64,000 bases of DNA from Cystobacter fuscus (GTDB lineage Bacteria > Myxococcota > Myxococcia > Myxococcales > Myxococcaceae). Below are positions 53,851-62,596 of this stretch, piece after piece. The notes beneath the pieces are model-generated. The model was not told the origin of the DNA, did no database searches, and saw only the letters and a program-made list of their open reading frames with translations. The stretch covers positions 11,966,001 through 12,030,000 of the forward strand of contig NZ_CP022098.1 of the NCBI RefSeq assembly GCF_002305875.1, written 5' to 3'. The number at the start of each line of letters is the position of its first letter. Position 1 is the stretch's first letter. The position numbers were made by a program, and so were the translations under genes.

Positions 53851-55420
53851 AGCGCGCGCCGCCTTCCGGGCGCTGCTCCGCCCAGACGCGGCCACCATGT
53901 GCCTCGGCCGCCCGGCGCGCCAGGTACAACCCCAGCCCCAGTCCCCCGTACGAGCGCGAGGACACCGCCCGTCCGAAGCGCTCGAAGATGCGCTCCAGGT
54001 GCTCCGCCGGCACGCCGATGCCCTGATCCTCCACCACCACGCGCGCCCGGTCCCCGGCCTCCTCGCCGCGCACCTCCACCGGCTGGCGTGGACCGAACTT
54101 GAGGGCGTTGGCCACCAGGCTCGACACCACCTGCTCCACGCGCATCCGGTCCCACTGGCCCACCAGCCCCGGCGCCACGCTCACCCGCAGGCCACAGCCC
54201 ACCGCCTCGGCCTCCGCCTGGAAGCGCTCCATCACCTCGCCCACCAGCTCGCCCAGGTCCACCCGCTCGGGAGACAGGGGCAGCTCGCCCGTGGACAACA
54301 GCGACACGTCCAGCAGCGACTCCACCAGCGAGCCCAGGCGCCGCACCTGACGCAGCCCCCGCTCCAGCCGCTCGCACAGGGCCGGGGACTCACTCCGCGA
54401 GCGCTGCACCAGCGAGCCGAGCTGCAACCCCAGCGTGGTCAGCGGCGTGCGCAGCTCATGCGCGGCCACGGCCAGGAAGTCATCGCGCAGGTGGATGGCC
54501 TCCTGCGCCTCGTGGTAGAGCCGCGCGTTCTCCAACGCGAGCGCGGCGCGGCGCCCCACGTCCTGGAAGAGCGCCAGGTCCGCGGCCGTGAAGGCCGCCC
54601 GATCTCCCGTGGCGAACAGGGTCATCACCCCCTGGCTCTCCCGCCGCCCCCGCAGGGGGACGCAGACGGCCGAATGCAAGCGCAGCCCGGTCACCACGCG
54701 CAGATGCTCCGGCGAGCGCGCCCAGGCCAGCAGATGCTCGGCCCGGAGCTCCGGCACCCACTGCGCCTGGCCCGTGCGCCAGGTCAGCGCGGAGCCCGAG
54801 CTGGCCTCCGGCACGAGCGGGAAGAGCCGGTCGAGGTCACGGCCCCGCTCCACCCATTCGGGATCCTCGTTCGCCAGCACCACCAGCTCGAGCTGTCCCT
54901 TGTCGTCGGGAGCGTAGACGGAGCACCAGTCCGCCAGCTCCGGCACCATCAGCCGCGCCACCTGCTGCAGCGTCTCCTGGAAGTCCAGCGAGCCCGCCAA
55001 CACCTCGCCCACGCGCGCCATCAGCGAGCGCTCGCGGCGCAGGCGCGACACCTCCAGCTCACGGGCCACCACCGCCGGCAGCCGGCCCAGGGACGCCCGG
55101 GAGAAGCAATCCCGCGCCCCCGCCTTCATCACCTCACCGGCCCCGCGCTCGTCCCGGTGCTCGGAGAGGACCAGGAGCGGAACCTCCAGGTCGCGCTCGC
55201 GCACGGCGTCCAGCACCGTCACGGCGTCGAGGCCCGGGGAGCCCTCGCCACACACGAGCACCTCCCACGGCCCCCGCTCCAGCGCCGCGCCCAGTTCCCC
55301 GGCGGTGCGCACGACGCACGCCTGGAGTTCACCGTGGCCGCCCTCGCGCAGAGCCTCCACCACCCGAGCCTCGTCGTTCGGCTCTCCCGCCACCAGCAGG
55401 ACGCGCAGGGGCGTCGTCAT
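53798..55420 (-). CDS. Histidine kinase with pseudo-receiver and GAF domains
   Basis: A 540-residue soluble sensor kinase. Residues 5-120 have a receiver-like fold (PLRVLLVAGEPNDEARVVEAL, then W-E-V-L-V-C-G-E-G-S-P-G where the phospho-acceptor Asp should be), so it cannot be phosphorylated in the usual way. A GAF domain follows (about 150-320; L-H-S-A-V-C-V-P-L-R-G-R-R-E-S-Q-G-V-M), then HisKA with A-A-H-E-L-R-T-P-L and HATPase with N-A-L-K-F-G, D-Q-G-I-G-V-P and G-L-G-L-G-L-Y. It lacks membrane segments, so it senses a cytoplasmic signal. No response regulator gene is adjacent. The 3' end overlaps the GNAT gene. Confidence 0.88.
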   Translation of the reverse strand: MTTPLRVLLVAGEPNDEARVVEALREGGHGELQACVVRTAGELGAALERGPWEVLVCGEGSPGLDAVTVLDAVRERDLEVPLLVLSEHRDERGAGEVMKAGARDCFSRASLGRLPAVVARELEVSRLRRERSLMARVGEVLAGSLDFQETLQQVARLMVPELADWCSVYAPDDKGQLELVVLANEDPEWVERGRDLDRLFPLVPEASSGSALTWRTGQAQWVPELRAEHLLAWARSPEHLRVVTGLRLHSAVCVPLRGRRESQGVMTLFATGDRAAFTAADLALFQDVGRRAALALENARLYHEAQEAIHLRDDFLAVAAHELRTPLTTLGLQLGSLVQRSRSESPALCERLERGLRQVRRLGSLVESLLDVSLLSTGELPLSPERVDLGELVGEVMERFQAEAEAVGCGLRVSVAPGLVGQWDRMRVEQVVSSLVANALKFGPRQPVEVRGEEAGDRARVVVEDQGIGVPAEHLERIFERFGRAVSSRSYGGLGLGLYLARRAAEAHGGRVWAEQRPEGGARFILELPLEPPARRGAPS

Positions 55421-55656
55421 CCAGGCGCCCCCGGCCTCCAACCCTGGCCGGCACCCGTCCCGAGGCGCACGCCCGCCCGGGGCACCTCGTCCTCACGCAA
55501 GAGGGATCGCTGGATGTACATGCTCGCAACTCCACGCCTTGGACCCGAGGACAAGCCTATAGCGGGTCCCTCCCGTGTCGTCCGCCAGGAAGCAACCCCC
55601 CCGGTCCTGGAACGCTCCCCGGTGAACGTCTCGCGAGCCGGCGGCGCCGGAGCCTG

Positions 55657-55768
55657 AAAAAAAGTCTGGAAGAGGGCCCGTCAGGAACCGCGCCGGGTCC
55701 CGTCCCTGTCTTCATCGGAACGCCCGGCCGGAAAGGCCTCACACGCCCGGGACCTGTAAAGGCCCTCT
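55657..55768 (-). ncRNA. Candidate structured RNA with T-tract
   Basis: Three nested stems: AGAGGGCC (55671-55678) with GGCCCTCT (55761-55768); GGTCCCG (55696-55702) with CGGGACC (55748-55754); and GGCC-GGAAA-GGCC (55726-55738) inside. On the minus strand the outer stem is followed after seven bases by seven Ts (55663-55657). It could be an independent small RNA or the leader of the histidine kinase mRNA, whose start is 237 bases further on. It does not match the c-di-GMP riboswitch consensus I know. Confidence 0.4.
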
Positions 55769-55862
55769 CTCCCAGAGACCAAACCAAGGCTTCACCACTC
55801 GGGCGTTCCGTCCCCTTTCACACCCGCTTCTCGCGTCCGGCCGAACAGGCCCCACAAGCCCA

Positions 55863-55949
55863 CACTCTCCGTGTCGCCGGTTCGACTCCGGCTCTCCCGA
55901 TACGCCGCACCGGGAGATAGCTCAGGGGTAGAGCAAGAGACTCCCACTC
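55863..55949 (+). tRNA. Two tRNA-Gly(CCC)-like halves in permuted order
   Basis: The 3' half comes first: anticodon-stem strand TCTCC (55866-55870), variable GTGTC, T arm GCCGG-TTCGACT-CCGGC (55876-55892), acceptor strand TCTCCCG and A (55893-55900). After ten bases (TACGCCGCAC) the 5' half follows: acceptor CGGGAGA (55911-55917), TA, D arm GCTC-AGGGGTA-GAGC, A, stem AGAGA and loop CTCCCAC (55941-55947; anticodon CCC, T33 and A37 present). The acceptor strands pair 7/7, and D and T stems pair fully. Joined 5'-to-3' they give a normal 72-nt tRNA. Both halves contain CACTC at the break (55863-55867 and 55945-55949). C1-G72 with A73 is unusual for tRNA-Gly. No ordinary full tRNA can be folded from either half with its own flank. 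Confidence 0.6.
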
Positions 55950-55986
55950 GTGGCTTGTTCACTCGGACGCGGTCTTCCCCCCCGCC

Positions 55987-58900
55987 TCACGCCCGCAGGA
56001 CGCCGCCCTCCAGCTCCACCACGCGCTGGTCGAAGAGGCGCAGGGCCTCGCGCAGGTCGGACGAGGCCGCCTCCGCGGGAGCGTTGCGAGCGTTCATCAG
56101 ACGCCGCCGTGCCGCCATCAACGCCCGCTGCCCCTGCTCGGTGTGCGGAGCGCTCTCGGCCTCCGCCAGGTCCACCGCCACGCGCAGCACCGAGGTGAGC
56201 TCGCGCAGCACCAGGTCGTCCTGGAGCTCCGGGGCCTGGGCGAGCGCGGAGAAGCCCTGCCGCGCGGCCACGAGGTTGCCCTGGGTGGCCTGTACCGCGG
56301 ACAGGTGCGCGCTGAAGCGCAGCGAGTGCCACCGGGACACCCGGGCCAAGAGCCCCACCGCGTCCTCCAGGCTCACCCGCGCGGCCGGAAGCGCGCCGAG
56401 CGCCACCAGCGCCCTGCCCTGCTCGCCCAGCGCCACGCCCTCCACCAGCCGCATGCCGAGCTGCCGCCCCATCCGCACCGCCTCGCCCAACTGCTCGCGC
56501 GCATCCGCCGCACGGCCCGCGTCGAGCAGGAAGCAGCCCAGGTTCACCAGCGCCAGCGCCTGGCCCGACCGGTCTCCCACACGCACCGCCTTCTCCAGGG
56601 CATCCTCCAGCAGCGCCACCGCCTCCGCCGTGCGCCCGTGCTCGCCAATGGCCAGCGCGTAGTTGACGAGGAAGCCCACCTCGAACGCCACGTCGCCGAT
56701 GGCCCGGAACAGCTCCAACGCCGAGCACAGGTGCGGCAGCGCCGCCTCCACCCCGCGCCGTCCCAGCTCCAACAGGCCGAGGTTGCCCACCGCGTACGCG
56801 TCCAGCCAGCGGTCTCCCCCCGAGGGCAGCTCCAGCGCCTCCTGGATGAGCGTCCAGGCCGCGCCCGTGTCGCACTCCTCCCGGGCCACGATGCACAGAT
56901 CCACCAGGACACGCTTCTCCCGCTCCCCCGCGCCCAGCTCCCGGTAGATGGCGCGCGCCTCGCCCAGGTCCGTCCACGCGGCCGTCATCCGGCCCTCCAT
57001 GTGGTGCACCCGGCCCCGGACGGCGAGCGCCTCGGCGCGCGGCAGCGGGTCCACCTCCACGTTGACCGACAGCTCCAGCGCCTTGTCCAGGCGCGCGAGC
57101 GTGAGGCCCACCGGCCCGCGCGCCATCACGTCCGGCTCCAGCGCCACCAGCGCGCCCAGGGCCCGCTCGAGCGTGCTCGCCGTGACGGGCGCCACCGCCA
57201 GCGCGTTGTCACACGCCGCCAGCAGGTTCTCGCGCTCGAGCACCAGCCGACGGAAGGCCATCTCCCCCGCCCCGCCCCCGCCCCGCTCGCTCAAGCGGCG
57301 CGCGAGCGCCAGGTAGCACGCCGCGTGGCGCGCCGCGACCGTCGCCCCCTCTCCCCGCTCCGCCAGGCGGCTCGAGGCGTACTGCCGGATGCTCTCGTAC
57401 ATGCCCAGGCGCAGCTCCCCCGGAAGCCCATCCGGCGTGAAGACGCGCAGGAGCGACTTGGAGCGCAGCGAGTGGATGATCTCCATCACGTCCGGCCCGC
57501 CCGGGGGGAACACCAGCACGGCCTCGGCCGACTCCAGGGTGAAGCCGCCGCGGAACACCGAGCACTGCGCCAGCGCCGCGCGCTCGGCGGGCTCCAGCAG
57601 GTTCCACGACCAGTCGATCGCCCCCCACAGCGTGTTCTGCCGCGCCGACACGTCGCGCCGCCCGCCACGCAACAGCTCGAAGCGGCGCGAGAGCCGATCC
57701 TGGATCTGACTCACCCCGAGCAGGTTGGTGCGCGCCGCCGCCAGTTCGATGGCCAGGGGGATGCCATCCAGCTTGCGTACGATGTCCGCCACCAGCGGGG
57801 CCTCCGCCTCCGTCAGCTCGAAGCCCCCGCGCACCGCGCGCGTGCGCTGCACGAACAGGTACACCGCGCCGCAGGCGAGCAGCACCGGCAGCCGCGTCTC
57901 GCCCTCCTCGGGCACCCGCAGGGGCTCCAGGTCCACCACGCGCTCGGTGGGCAACTGGAGCGCCTCGCGCGAGGTGACGAGGAAGCGGGCCCGGGGCGCC
58001 AGCTCGCGCCAGCGGCCCAGCGTGGCGGGCATGTGCTGGATGACGTGCTCCACGTTGTCGAGGATGACCAGCACGTCCCCACGTCCGGCCAGGGCGCGGC
58101 CCAGCCGGTCCGCGGGCTCGCTGTCCTCGCCCGAGCGCGTGAGCGCGACGCCGAGCGCCCGGCCCACGGCATGGCAGATGTCATCCACCGTCACCGCGTC
58201 CGACAGCTCGCACAACCACACCCCGCCGTCCCACGACTCCGCCTCCAGGTTGCCGAACCGCATGGCCAGCCGGCTCTTGCCCATGCCGCCCGGGCCCAAC
58301 AGCGTCACCAGCGAGTGGCCCCCGGCGAAGCAGCGGCGCAACTCCTTCAGCTCCTCGTCGCGGCCAATCAGCTCCCCCGTCTCTCCCGGGAGGTTGCCCC
58401 GCCGGGCCTTCTGCACCCGCGGCGCCTCGAAGCGTCGCTCCGCGAGCCGCGCGGGCAGCACCTCCACCAGCGTCATGGGCTCCTCGATGCCCTTGAGGAG
58501 GTAGTCGCCCAGCGAGCGCACCATGGGGCCGCCCAGCGCCTCCCACGCGTCCGCCACGCGCGTCCACGCGCTCGCGCTCACCAGCACCTGGCCGCCATGG
58601 CCCGCCGAGGCGATGCGCGCCGCCGCGTTCACCATCCGCCCGAAGTAGTCCATGTGGCCGGTGCGCTCGTCGAGTCGGCACTCGGGCTCGCCCAGGTGCA
58701 CGCCCATGCGCACGCGCAGACCCCGGTGCACCACCCCGTGAGGCCCCCGCTCCACCCGCGCGTCCGGCTCGGCGAGCAGCGCCTCGGGCCAGGGCGCCTC
58801 CACCAGCGCCTGCTGCGCCTCCAGACACCAGCGCACCGCCTCCACCACCGACGCGAAGGCCACCATGAAGGAGTCCCCCTGCGTCTTCACCTCGTAGCCC

Positions 58901-59130
58901 CCGTGTACGTCCAGCAGGGCGCGCAGCACCTCGTTGTGCACGTCCAGCGCCCGGCCCATGTCGTTGGGGCAACGCTCCCACAGCCGGGTGGAGCCCTGCA
59001 CGTCCGTGAAGACGAGCGCGACCGTGCCCGTGGGGGCCGCCACGGGGGAAGCATCGCGCGACGGGAGCTCCCCGGCGCTCGGAATCTCGATGGCACCGGC
59101 CGGTGGAAACATGCGCAAAACGATCCCCAT
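55987..59130 (-). CDS. Class III cyclase - NB-ARC-like ATPase - TPR regulator
   Basis: A 1047-residue protein. Residues 35-230 are a class III adenylate/guanylate cyclase domain: L-V-F-T-D-V-Q-G-S-T (metal Asp), V-K-T-Q-G-D-S-F-M (second Asp), RVRMGVHLGEPE and Y-F-G-R-M-V-N-A-A-A-R-I. An STAND/NB-ARC-like ATPase follows: Walker A L-L-G-P-G-G-M-G-K-S-R near 285, V-L-V-I-L-D-N-V-E-H, L-V-T-S-R-E-A and the winged-helix part. The last 400 residues are TPR-like helical repeats (TAAWTDLGEARAIYREL, G-Q-A-L-A-L-V-N-L-G-C-F). The ATPase-TPR part probably senses a ligand and gates cyclic nucleotide production. ATG 59130 follows AGGGG by about seven bases. Confidence 0.88.
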   Translation of the reverse strand: MGIVLRMFPPAGAIEIPSAGELPSRDASPVAAPTGTVALVFTDVQGSTRLWERCPNDMGRALDVHNEVLRALLDVHGGYEVKTQGDSFMVAFASVVEAVRWCLEAQQALVEAPWPEALLAEPDARVERGPHGVVHRGLRVRMGVHLGEPECRLDERTGHMDYFGRMVNAAARIASAGHGGQVLVSASAWTRVADAWEALGGPMVRSLGDYLLKGIEEPMTLVEVLPARLAERRFEAPRVQKARRGNLPGETGELIGRDEELKELRRCFAGGHSLVTLLGPGGMGKSRLAMRFGNLEAESWDGGVWLCELSDAVTVDDICHAVGRALGVALTRSGEDSEPADRLGRALAGRGDVLVILDNVEHVIQHMPATLGRWRELAPRARFLVTSREALQLPTERVVDLEPLRVPEEGETRLPVLLACGAVYLFVQRTRAVRGGFELTEAEAPLVADIVRKLDGIPLAIELAAARTNLLGVSQIQDRLSRRFELLRGGRRDVSARQNTLWGAIDWSWNLLEPAERAALAQCSVFRGGFTLESAEAVLVFPPGGPDVMEIIHSLRSKSLLRVFTPDGLPGELRLGMYESIRQYASSRLAERGEGATVAARHAACYLALARRLSERGGGGAGEMAFRRLVLERENLLAACDNALAVAPVTASTLERALGALVALEPDVMARGPVGLTLARLDKALELSVNVEVDPLPRAEALAVRGRVHHMEGRMTAAWTDLGEARAIYRELGAGEREKRVLVDLCIVAREECDTGAAWTLIQEALELPSGGDRWLDAYAVGNLGLLELGRRGVEAALPHLCSALELFRAIGDVAFEVGFLVNYALAIGEHGRTAEAVALLEDALEKAVRVGDRSGQALALVNLGCFLLDAGRAADAREQLGEAVRMGRQLGMRLVEGVALGEQGRALVALGALPAARVSLEDAVGLLARVSRWHSLRFSAHLSAVQATQGNLVAARQGFSALAQAPELQDDLVLRELTSVLRVAVDLAEAESAPHTEQGQRALMAARRRLMNARNAPAEAASSDLREALRLFDQRVVELEGGVLRA

Positions 59131-59304
59131 CACCAGTCCCCTCGCCTGGGGCCATGATGACCACGCGAGAGGGCGTTGGCGCCTGTCCCGCTATTCCATC
59201 CGTGCACCAGCGCACGAATTGCCCGGGGCCAGGACGGGACCCCATGGGGGTGGAAACATCCACCCGTGAACAGCCCCCGGCGAGTGGGGGCCAACGGGGA
59301 GGAA

Positions 59305-59892
59305 TCATCCCTCGGGGGTCCGACGCATCAGGCCACGCACCACGAGCGCGCCGGCCAGCAGGGACAGACCTCGGGTGAGCAGTTCCACGCCCACCACGAC
59401 GCCGAGTACCCACAGGGACGCGGAGGGCATCCGGCTGAAGATGAGGGCACCGAGCATCACCGACACCGCGCCCTGGGCGAAGTCCCAACCCCAGCCCGGG
59501 TGGCGATCCATGCTCGCGGTGATGACGCGGAAGAAGCCGCTGGCGAAGAAATACGCGGCGAGCAGCAACGTGAGCGACACCAGCCCCGCGTCCGGCTGGG
59601 TGAGGAGGAACCCCCCCACGAGGAACGACAGCAGGCCCCCGAGGACGAACAAGAGGAAGGGACCGGTGTCGCGGTTGCGCAGGCCGTGGACGATCTCCAA
59701 CACCCCCGCCACCATCAGCACCGCGCCATAGAAGAAGACGGACAGCAGGCTGGTGAGGGTGACACTGCCCAGCGCCAGCATGCCGAGCAGGATGACGAGC
59801 ATCCCCATCACGAAGGGGCCCGTCCACAACGCGCTCGGACTCCAGGGGTGGCGGCGGGGAGACGTCTCGGGGGAGGAGTCGGGGGTGGCCAT
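59305..59892 (-). CDS. HdeD/DUF308 family membrane protein
   Basis: A 195-residue protein with about six evenly spaced membrane helices from residue 25 on (GPFVMGMLVILLGMLALGSV, FFYGAVLMVAGVLEIVHGL, PFLLFVLGGLLSFLVGGFLL, and so on) in three pairs, the DUF308/HdeD pattern. HdeD is linked to acid resistance in E. coli; the role here is unknown. ATG 59892 follows GGAGAG. It lies upstream of the cyclase on the same strand with a 174-bp gap. Confidence 0.85.
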   Translation of the reverse strand: MATPDSSPETSPRRHPWSPSALWTGPFVMGMLVILLGMLALGSVTLTSLLSVFFYGAVLMVAGVLEIVHGLRNRDTGPFLLFVLGGLLSFLVGGFLLTQPDAGLVSLTLLLAAYFFASGFFRVITASMDRHPGWGWDFAQGAVSVMLGALIFSRMPSASLWVLGVVVGVELLTRGLSLLAGALVVRGLMRRTPEG

Positions 59893-60041
59893 GGGGGGCG
59901 CTCTCCGGAAGGCAGGTGGGGCTGTGCCTCGAACCTGGGAGTCGGTCCACAGGCCGACAAGGGACACCCGAGGGCACCCAGGAGGCGGATGGCTCCTCGG
60001 CCCGGATGACGAGCGGGCATGTGCCGCCGGGAAGAGAGCGC

Positions 60042-60073
60042 GGGGCCTCGGAAGACGCGGCTCCCGAGGCCCC
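60042..60073 (-). terminator. Perfect 10-bp hairpin after the EF-G gene
   Basis: GGGGCCTCGG (60042-60051) pairs with CCGAGGCCCC (60064-60073), 14 bases past the stop. It is followed on the minus strand by GCGCTCTCTTCCC, only weakly T-rich. Confidence 0.6.
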
Positions 60074-60087
60074 CGTTCCCCTTCAGG

Positions 60088-62148
60088 TCACGCCTGCGCC
60101 GCCAGCACGGAGTCCTGGAGCGCATCGGGGACGGGCTCGTAGGCGGACAGGCGCAGGCTGGCCGAGGCGCGACCCTGCGTGCGGCCCCGGAGGCTCGTCA
60201 CATAGCCGAAGAGGTTCGCCATGGGCACCCGCGCGGAGACGCTCCGCGTGGTCCCATGGCCCTCCATCCCCACCACCCGTCCGCGCCGGGAGGACACGTC
60301 CCCGAGCACGTCACCGAGGAACTCCTCGGGCGTGGTGACCTCCACGTCCATCACGGGCTCGAGCAACTGCACGCCCGCGTGGCGCGCGGCCTCCTGGAAG
60401 GCGAGCGAGCCGGCCATCATGAAGGCCTGCGGGGTGGAGTCACGCACGTGCGTGCTCCCATCGAGCAGCCGCACCTCCACGTCCACCACCGGGTGGCCCG
60501 AGAGCACCCCGCGCCGCATGGCCCCCTCCACTCCCTTCTCGATGGCGGGGATGAACTCCCTGGGGATGACGCCACCGTGCGTGTCGTCCACGAAGACGAG
60601 CCCCGCGCCGCGAGGCGCCGGACCGACCTCGAGCACCACATGGGCGTACTGGCCGGGGCCACCGCTCTGCCGGACATGACGGTACTCCTGACGCACACGG
60701 CGGCGCAGCGTCTCGCGCCAGGCCACCTTGGGTTGTCCCACTCGGGCTTCCACGCCGTACTCGGTTCTCAGCCGGTCCACGATGATCTCCAGGTGCAGCT
60801 CTCCCATGCCGGAGAGCAGTTGCTGTCCGGACTCGGCATCCACGCCCACGTGCAACGAGGGATCCTCCGCCGCGAGCCGGGCGAGCCCCTCCTCCATGCG
60901 CTGCTGGTCCGCGCGCGAGGCGGCCTCCACGGCGAGCTGGATGACGGGCTCGGGGACGTGGAGCGACTCGAGGAGCACGGGGGACTCGGGGGAGCAGAGC
61001 GTGTCGCCGGTGCGCACGCCCTTGAGGTTGAGCGCGGCGCAGATGTCGCCCGCGTGCACCTCGTCCACCTCCTCGCGCTTGTTGGCATGCATGAACATGA
61101 GACGTCCCACGCGCTCGCGGCGCTGTTGACGGGTGTTGAGCACGGCCATGCCCGTGCGCAGCGTGCCCGAGTAGACGCGCAGGAACACGATGGTCCCCAC
61201 GGCCTTGTCGTGCATGAGCTTGAAGACGAGCGCACTCACGGGCTCGTCCTCGGCGGACGCACGCAGGTCCGACGGCGCGGGCAGGTAGTTGACGATGGCG
61301 TCCAGCAACATGCGCACTCCCTTGTTCTTGAAGGCCGCCCCACCCAGCACGGGCACGAGCCTCCTCTGGAGCGTCCCCGAGCGCAGCGCGCGCTCCAGCT
61401 CCTCCTCGGTGATGTCGTCCCAACGCCCGTCCACGTACTTCTCCAGCAGCGTGCCGTCCTCCTCGGCGCACGCCTCGATGAGCCGCAGGCGCAGGGCCTC
61501 GGCCCACTCGCGCGAGGAAGCGGGGATGTCCTGTCCCTCGCGGGTCTCGCCGCCCTCCTCGTCGAAGAAGAAGGCGCGCATGCGGACCAGGTCGATGAGG
61601 CCGCGGAAGTCCGCGCCCTCGCCGATGGGCAGTTGCACCGGCACGGGCCGGGCCCCCAGCCGCTGACGGATGGAGTCCACGCACATGTCGAAGTCCGCGC
61701 CCACCTTGTCCATCTTGTTGATGAACGCGATGCGCGGCACGCCGTGGCGATCCGCCTGACGCCAGACCGTCTCGGACTGGGGCTCCACGCCCTGGCTGGC
61801 GTCGAACACGGCCACGGCCCCATCGAGCACGCGCAGCGAACGCTCCACCTCGATGGTGAAGTCCACGTGCCCCGGCGTGTCGATGATGTTGAGCCGATGG
61901 GCCTGGCCCGAGAAGGGCCCGCGCACGGGCGTCCAGGAGGCGGTGGTGGCCGCCGAGGTGATGGTGATGCCGCGCTGCTTCTCCTGCACCATCCAGTCCA
62001 TCTCGGTGGAGCCGGTGTGCACCTCGCCCATGGCGTGGATGCGGCCGGTGAAGAAGAGGATGCGCTCGGTGAGCGTGGTCTTGCCCGCGTCGATGTGGGC
62101 CATGATGCCGATGTTGCGATAGCGCTCGATTCGGGTGTTGCGAGACAT
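60088..62148 (-). CDS. Elongation factor G paralogue
   Basis: A 686-residue translational GTPase of EF-G type: G1 [12 protein letters not shown], switch I with R-G-I-T-I-T-S-A, G3 [13 protein letters not shown]4 N-K-M-D-K, and full-length domains II to V ([12 protein letters not shown] near 470; [16 protein letters not shown] at the end). It promotes ribosomal translocation or recycling. It stands alone rather than in the rpsL-rpsG-fusA-tuf operon, so it is probably a second EF-G. Upstream are a -35 element, a 34-codon small ORF and a hairpin next to the start (separate entries), which together suggest controlled expression. ATG 62148 precedes [15 protein letters not shown]. Confidence 0.92.
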   Translation of the reverse strand: MSRNTRIERYRNIGIMAHIDAGKTTLTERILFFTGRIHAMGEVHTGSTEMDWMVQEKQRGITITSAATTASWTPVRGPFSGQAHRLNIIDTPGHVDFTIEVERSLRVLDGAVAVFDASQGVEPQSETVWRQADRHGVPRIAFINKMDKVGADFDMCVDSIRQRLGARPVPVQLPIGEGADFRGLIDLVRMRAFFFDEEGGETREGQDIPASSREWAEALRLRLIEACAEEDGTLLEKYVDGRWDDITEEELERALRSGTLQRRLVPVLGGAAFKNKGVRMLLDAIVNYLPAPSDLRASAEDEPVSALVFKLMHDKAVGTIVFLRVYSGTLRTGMAVLNTRQQRRERVGRLMFMHANKREEVDEVHAGDICAALNLKGVRTGDTLCSPESPVLLESLHVPEPVIQLAVEAASRADQQRMEEGLARLAAEDPSLHVGVDAESGQQLLSGMGELHLEIIVDRLRTEYGVEARVGQPKVAWRETLRRRVRQEYRHVRQSGGPGQYAHVVLEVGPAPRGAGLVFVDDTHGGVIPREFIPAIEKGVEGAMRRGVLSGHPVVDVEVRLLDGSTHVRDSTPQAFMMAGSLAFQEAARHAGVQLLEPVMDVEVTTPEEFLGDVLGDVSSRRGRVVGMEGHGTTRSVSARVPMANLFGYVTSLRGRTQGRASASLRLSAYEPVPDALQDSVLAAQA

Positions 62149-62166
62149 AAAGGTTTCCCGTTCCCG

Positions 62167-62183
62167 GCGGAGGAAGCCTCCGC
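62167..62183 (-). promoter_or_regulatory. Hairpin just before the EF-G start
   Basis: GCGGAGG-CTT-CCTCCGC on the minus strand forms a perfect 7-bp stem ending 18 bases before the ATG, next to the GGGAAACC ribosome-site region. It includes GGAGG, itself Shine-Dalgarno-like, so folding could control ribosome access. Confidence 0.45.
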
Positions 62184-62384
62184 GGGTTGAAGACAGACAC
62201 TGGTTGGAAATGGAGGGAGCAGCGGACCCGGCGAGTGGACGCACGCATGCCCGGAGCGACCCCTCGGGGCGGCTCAGGACGACGTGCGGACACACGAGGG
62301 CCCGGCGGGATCAGGGGCGGAACTCAGACTCCAGGGCTCGCGGGAACCAGCCACCCGCACACCCGGAGCACCGAGTCCGCCTGA

Positions 62385-62489
62385 TCAAATGTCGAGCAGC
62401 ACCTTGTTGCGGGGGGCCAGACGCACGTCCACCGTCGGCGCGGAGACGCGCTCGGACGACACACCCAGGATGGTGGAGACGGGCTTCAT
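62385..62489 (-). CDS. 34-codon small ORF upstream of EF-G
   Basis: ATG 62489 to TGA 62387-62385 encodes 34 residues beginning MKPVSTILGVSSERV and ending NKVLLDI. Nearly all codons end in G or C, as in real genes here, and the peptide has alternating hydrophobic strands (V-D-V-R-L-A-P). No ribosome site precedes it; a TTGACA 31 bases upstream puts a transcription start close to the ATG, so the message may be leaderless. It is 236 bases ahead of EF-G on the same strand. It may be a leader peptide or an independent small protein; translation is unproven. Confidence 0.5.
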   Translation of the reverse strand: MKPVSTILGVSSERVSAPTVDVRLAPRNKVLLDI

Positions 62490-62520
62490 GACCAGGACAT
62501 ATTGCAACAGCATCCCCGTT

Positions 62521-62526
62521 TGTCAA
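62521..62526 (-). promoter_or_regulatory. Consensus -35 box (TTGACA)
   Basis: A perfect TTGACA lies on the minus strand upstream of the small ORF. The -10 position, 16-18 bases further, has only the weak AATATG/CAATAT. It could drive the small ORF and EF-G. Confidence 0.5.
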
Positions 62527-62596
62527 TCCCGCGCGTGTCTGGAGTAGAAGTCCGGTGCGTGCCGGCCATCCGCCGCACGCACCGGAGTCTTCGCCC

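Larger units (their letters stand above)
55421..55986. other. Intergenic region with RNA-like elements (566 bp)
   Basis: It lies upstream of the histidine kinase and downstream of the cyclase gene, both on the minus strand. It contains a nested-stem structure at 55657-55768 and two tRNA halves at 55863-55949, listed separately. Between them (55770-55862) I see nothing recognisable. CTATAG near 55557-55562 could be part of a -10 element. Confidence 0.5.

Noticed and set aside
55657-55768. c-di-GMP (GEMM) riboswitch
   Set aside because: The conserved core of that riboswitch is not present; only the stems are supported.
55829-55900. Ordinary tRNA ending at 55900
   Set aside because: No CGGGAGA-like acceptor strand or D arm exists at the right distance upstream; only the 3' half is there.
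55866-55949. Two-piece tmRNA
   Set aside because: A full D stem and anticodon arm are present, which tmRNA lacks, and there is no tag reading frame nearby.
55911-55985. Ordinary tRNA starting at 55911
   Set aside because: After the anticodon loop there is no matching stem, T arm or acceptor strand.
56143-59157. Long plus-strand frame opposite the cyclase-ATPase gene
   Set aside because: Antisense shadow; the minus strand has cyclase and Walker motifs.
60019-62190. Long plus-strand frame opposite EF-G
   Set aside because: Antisense shadow of a complete EF-G.
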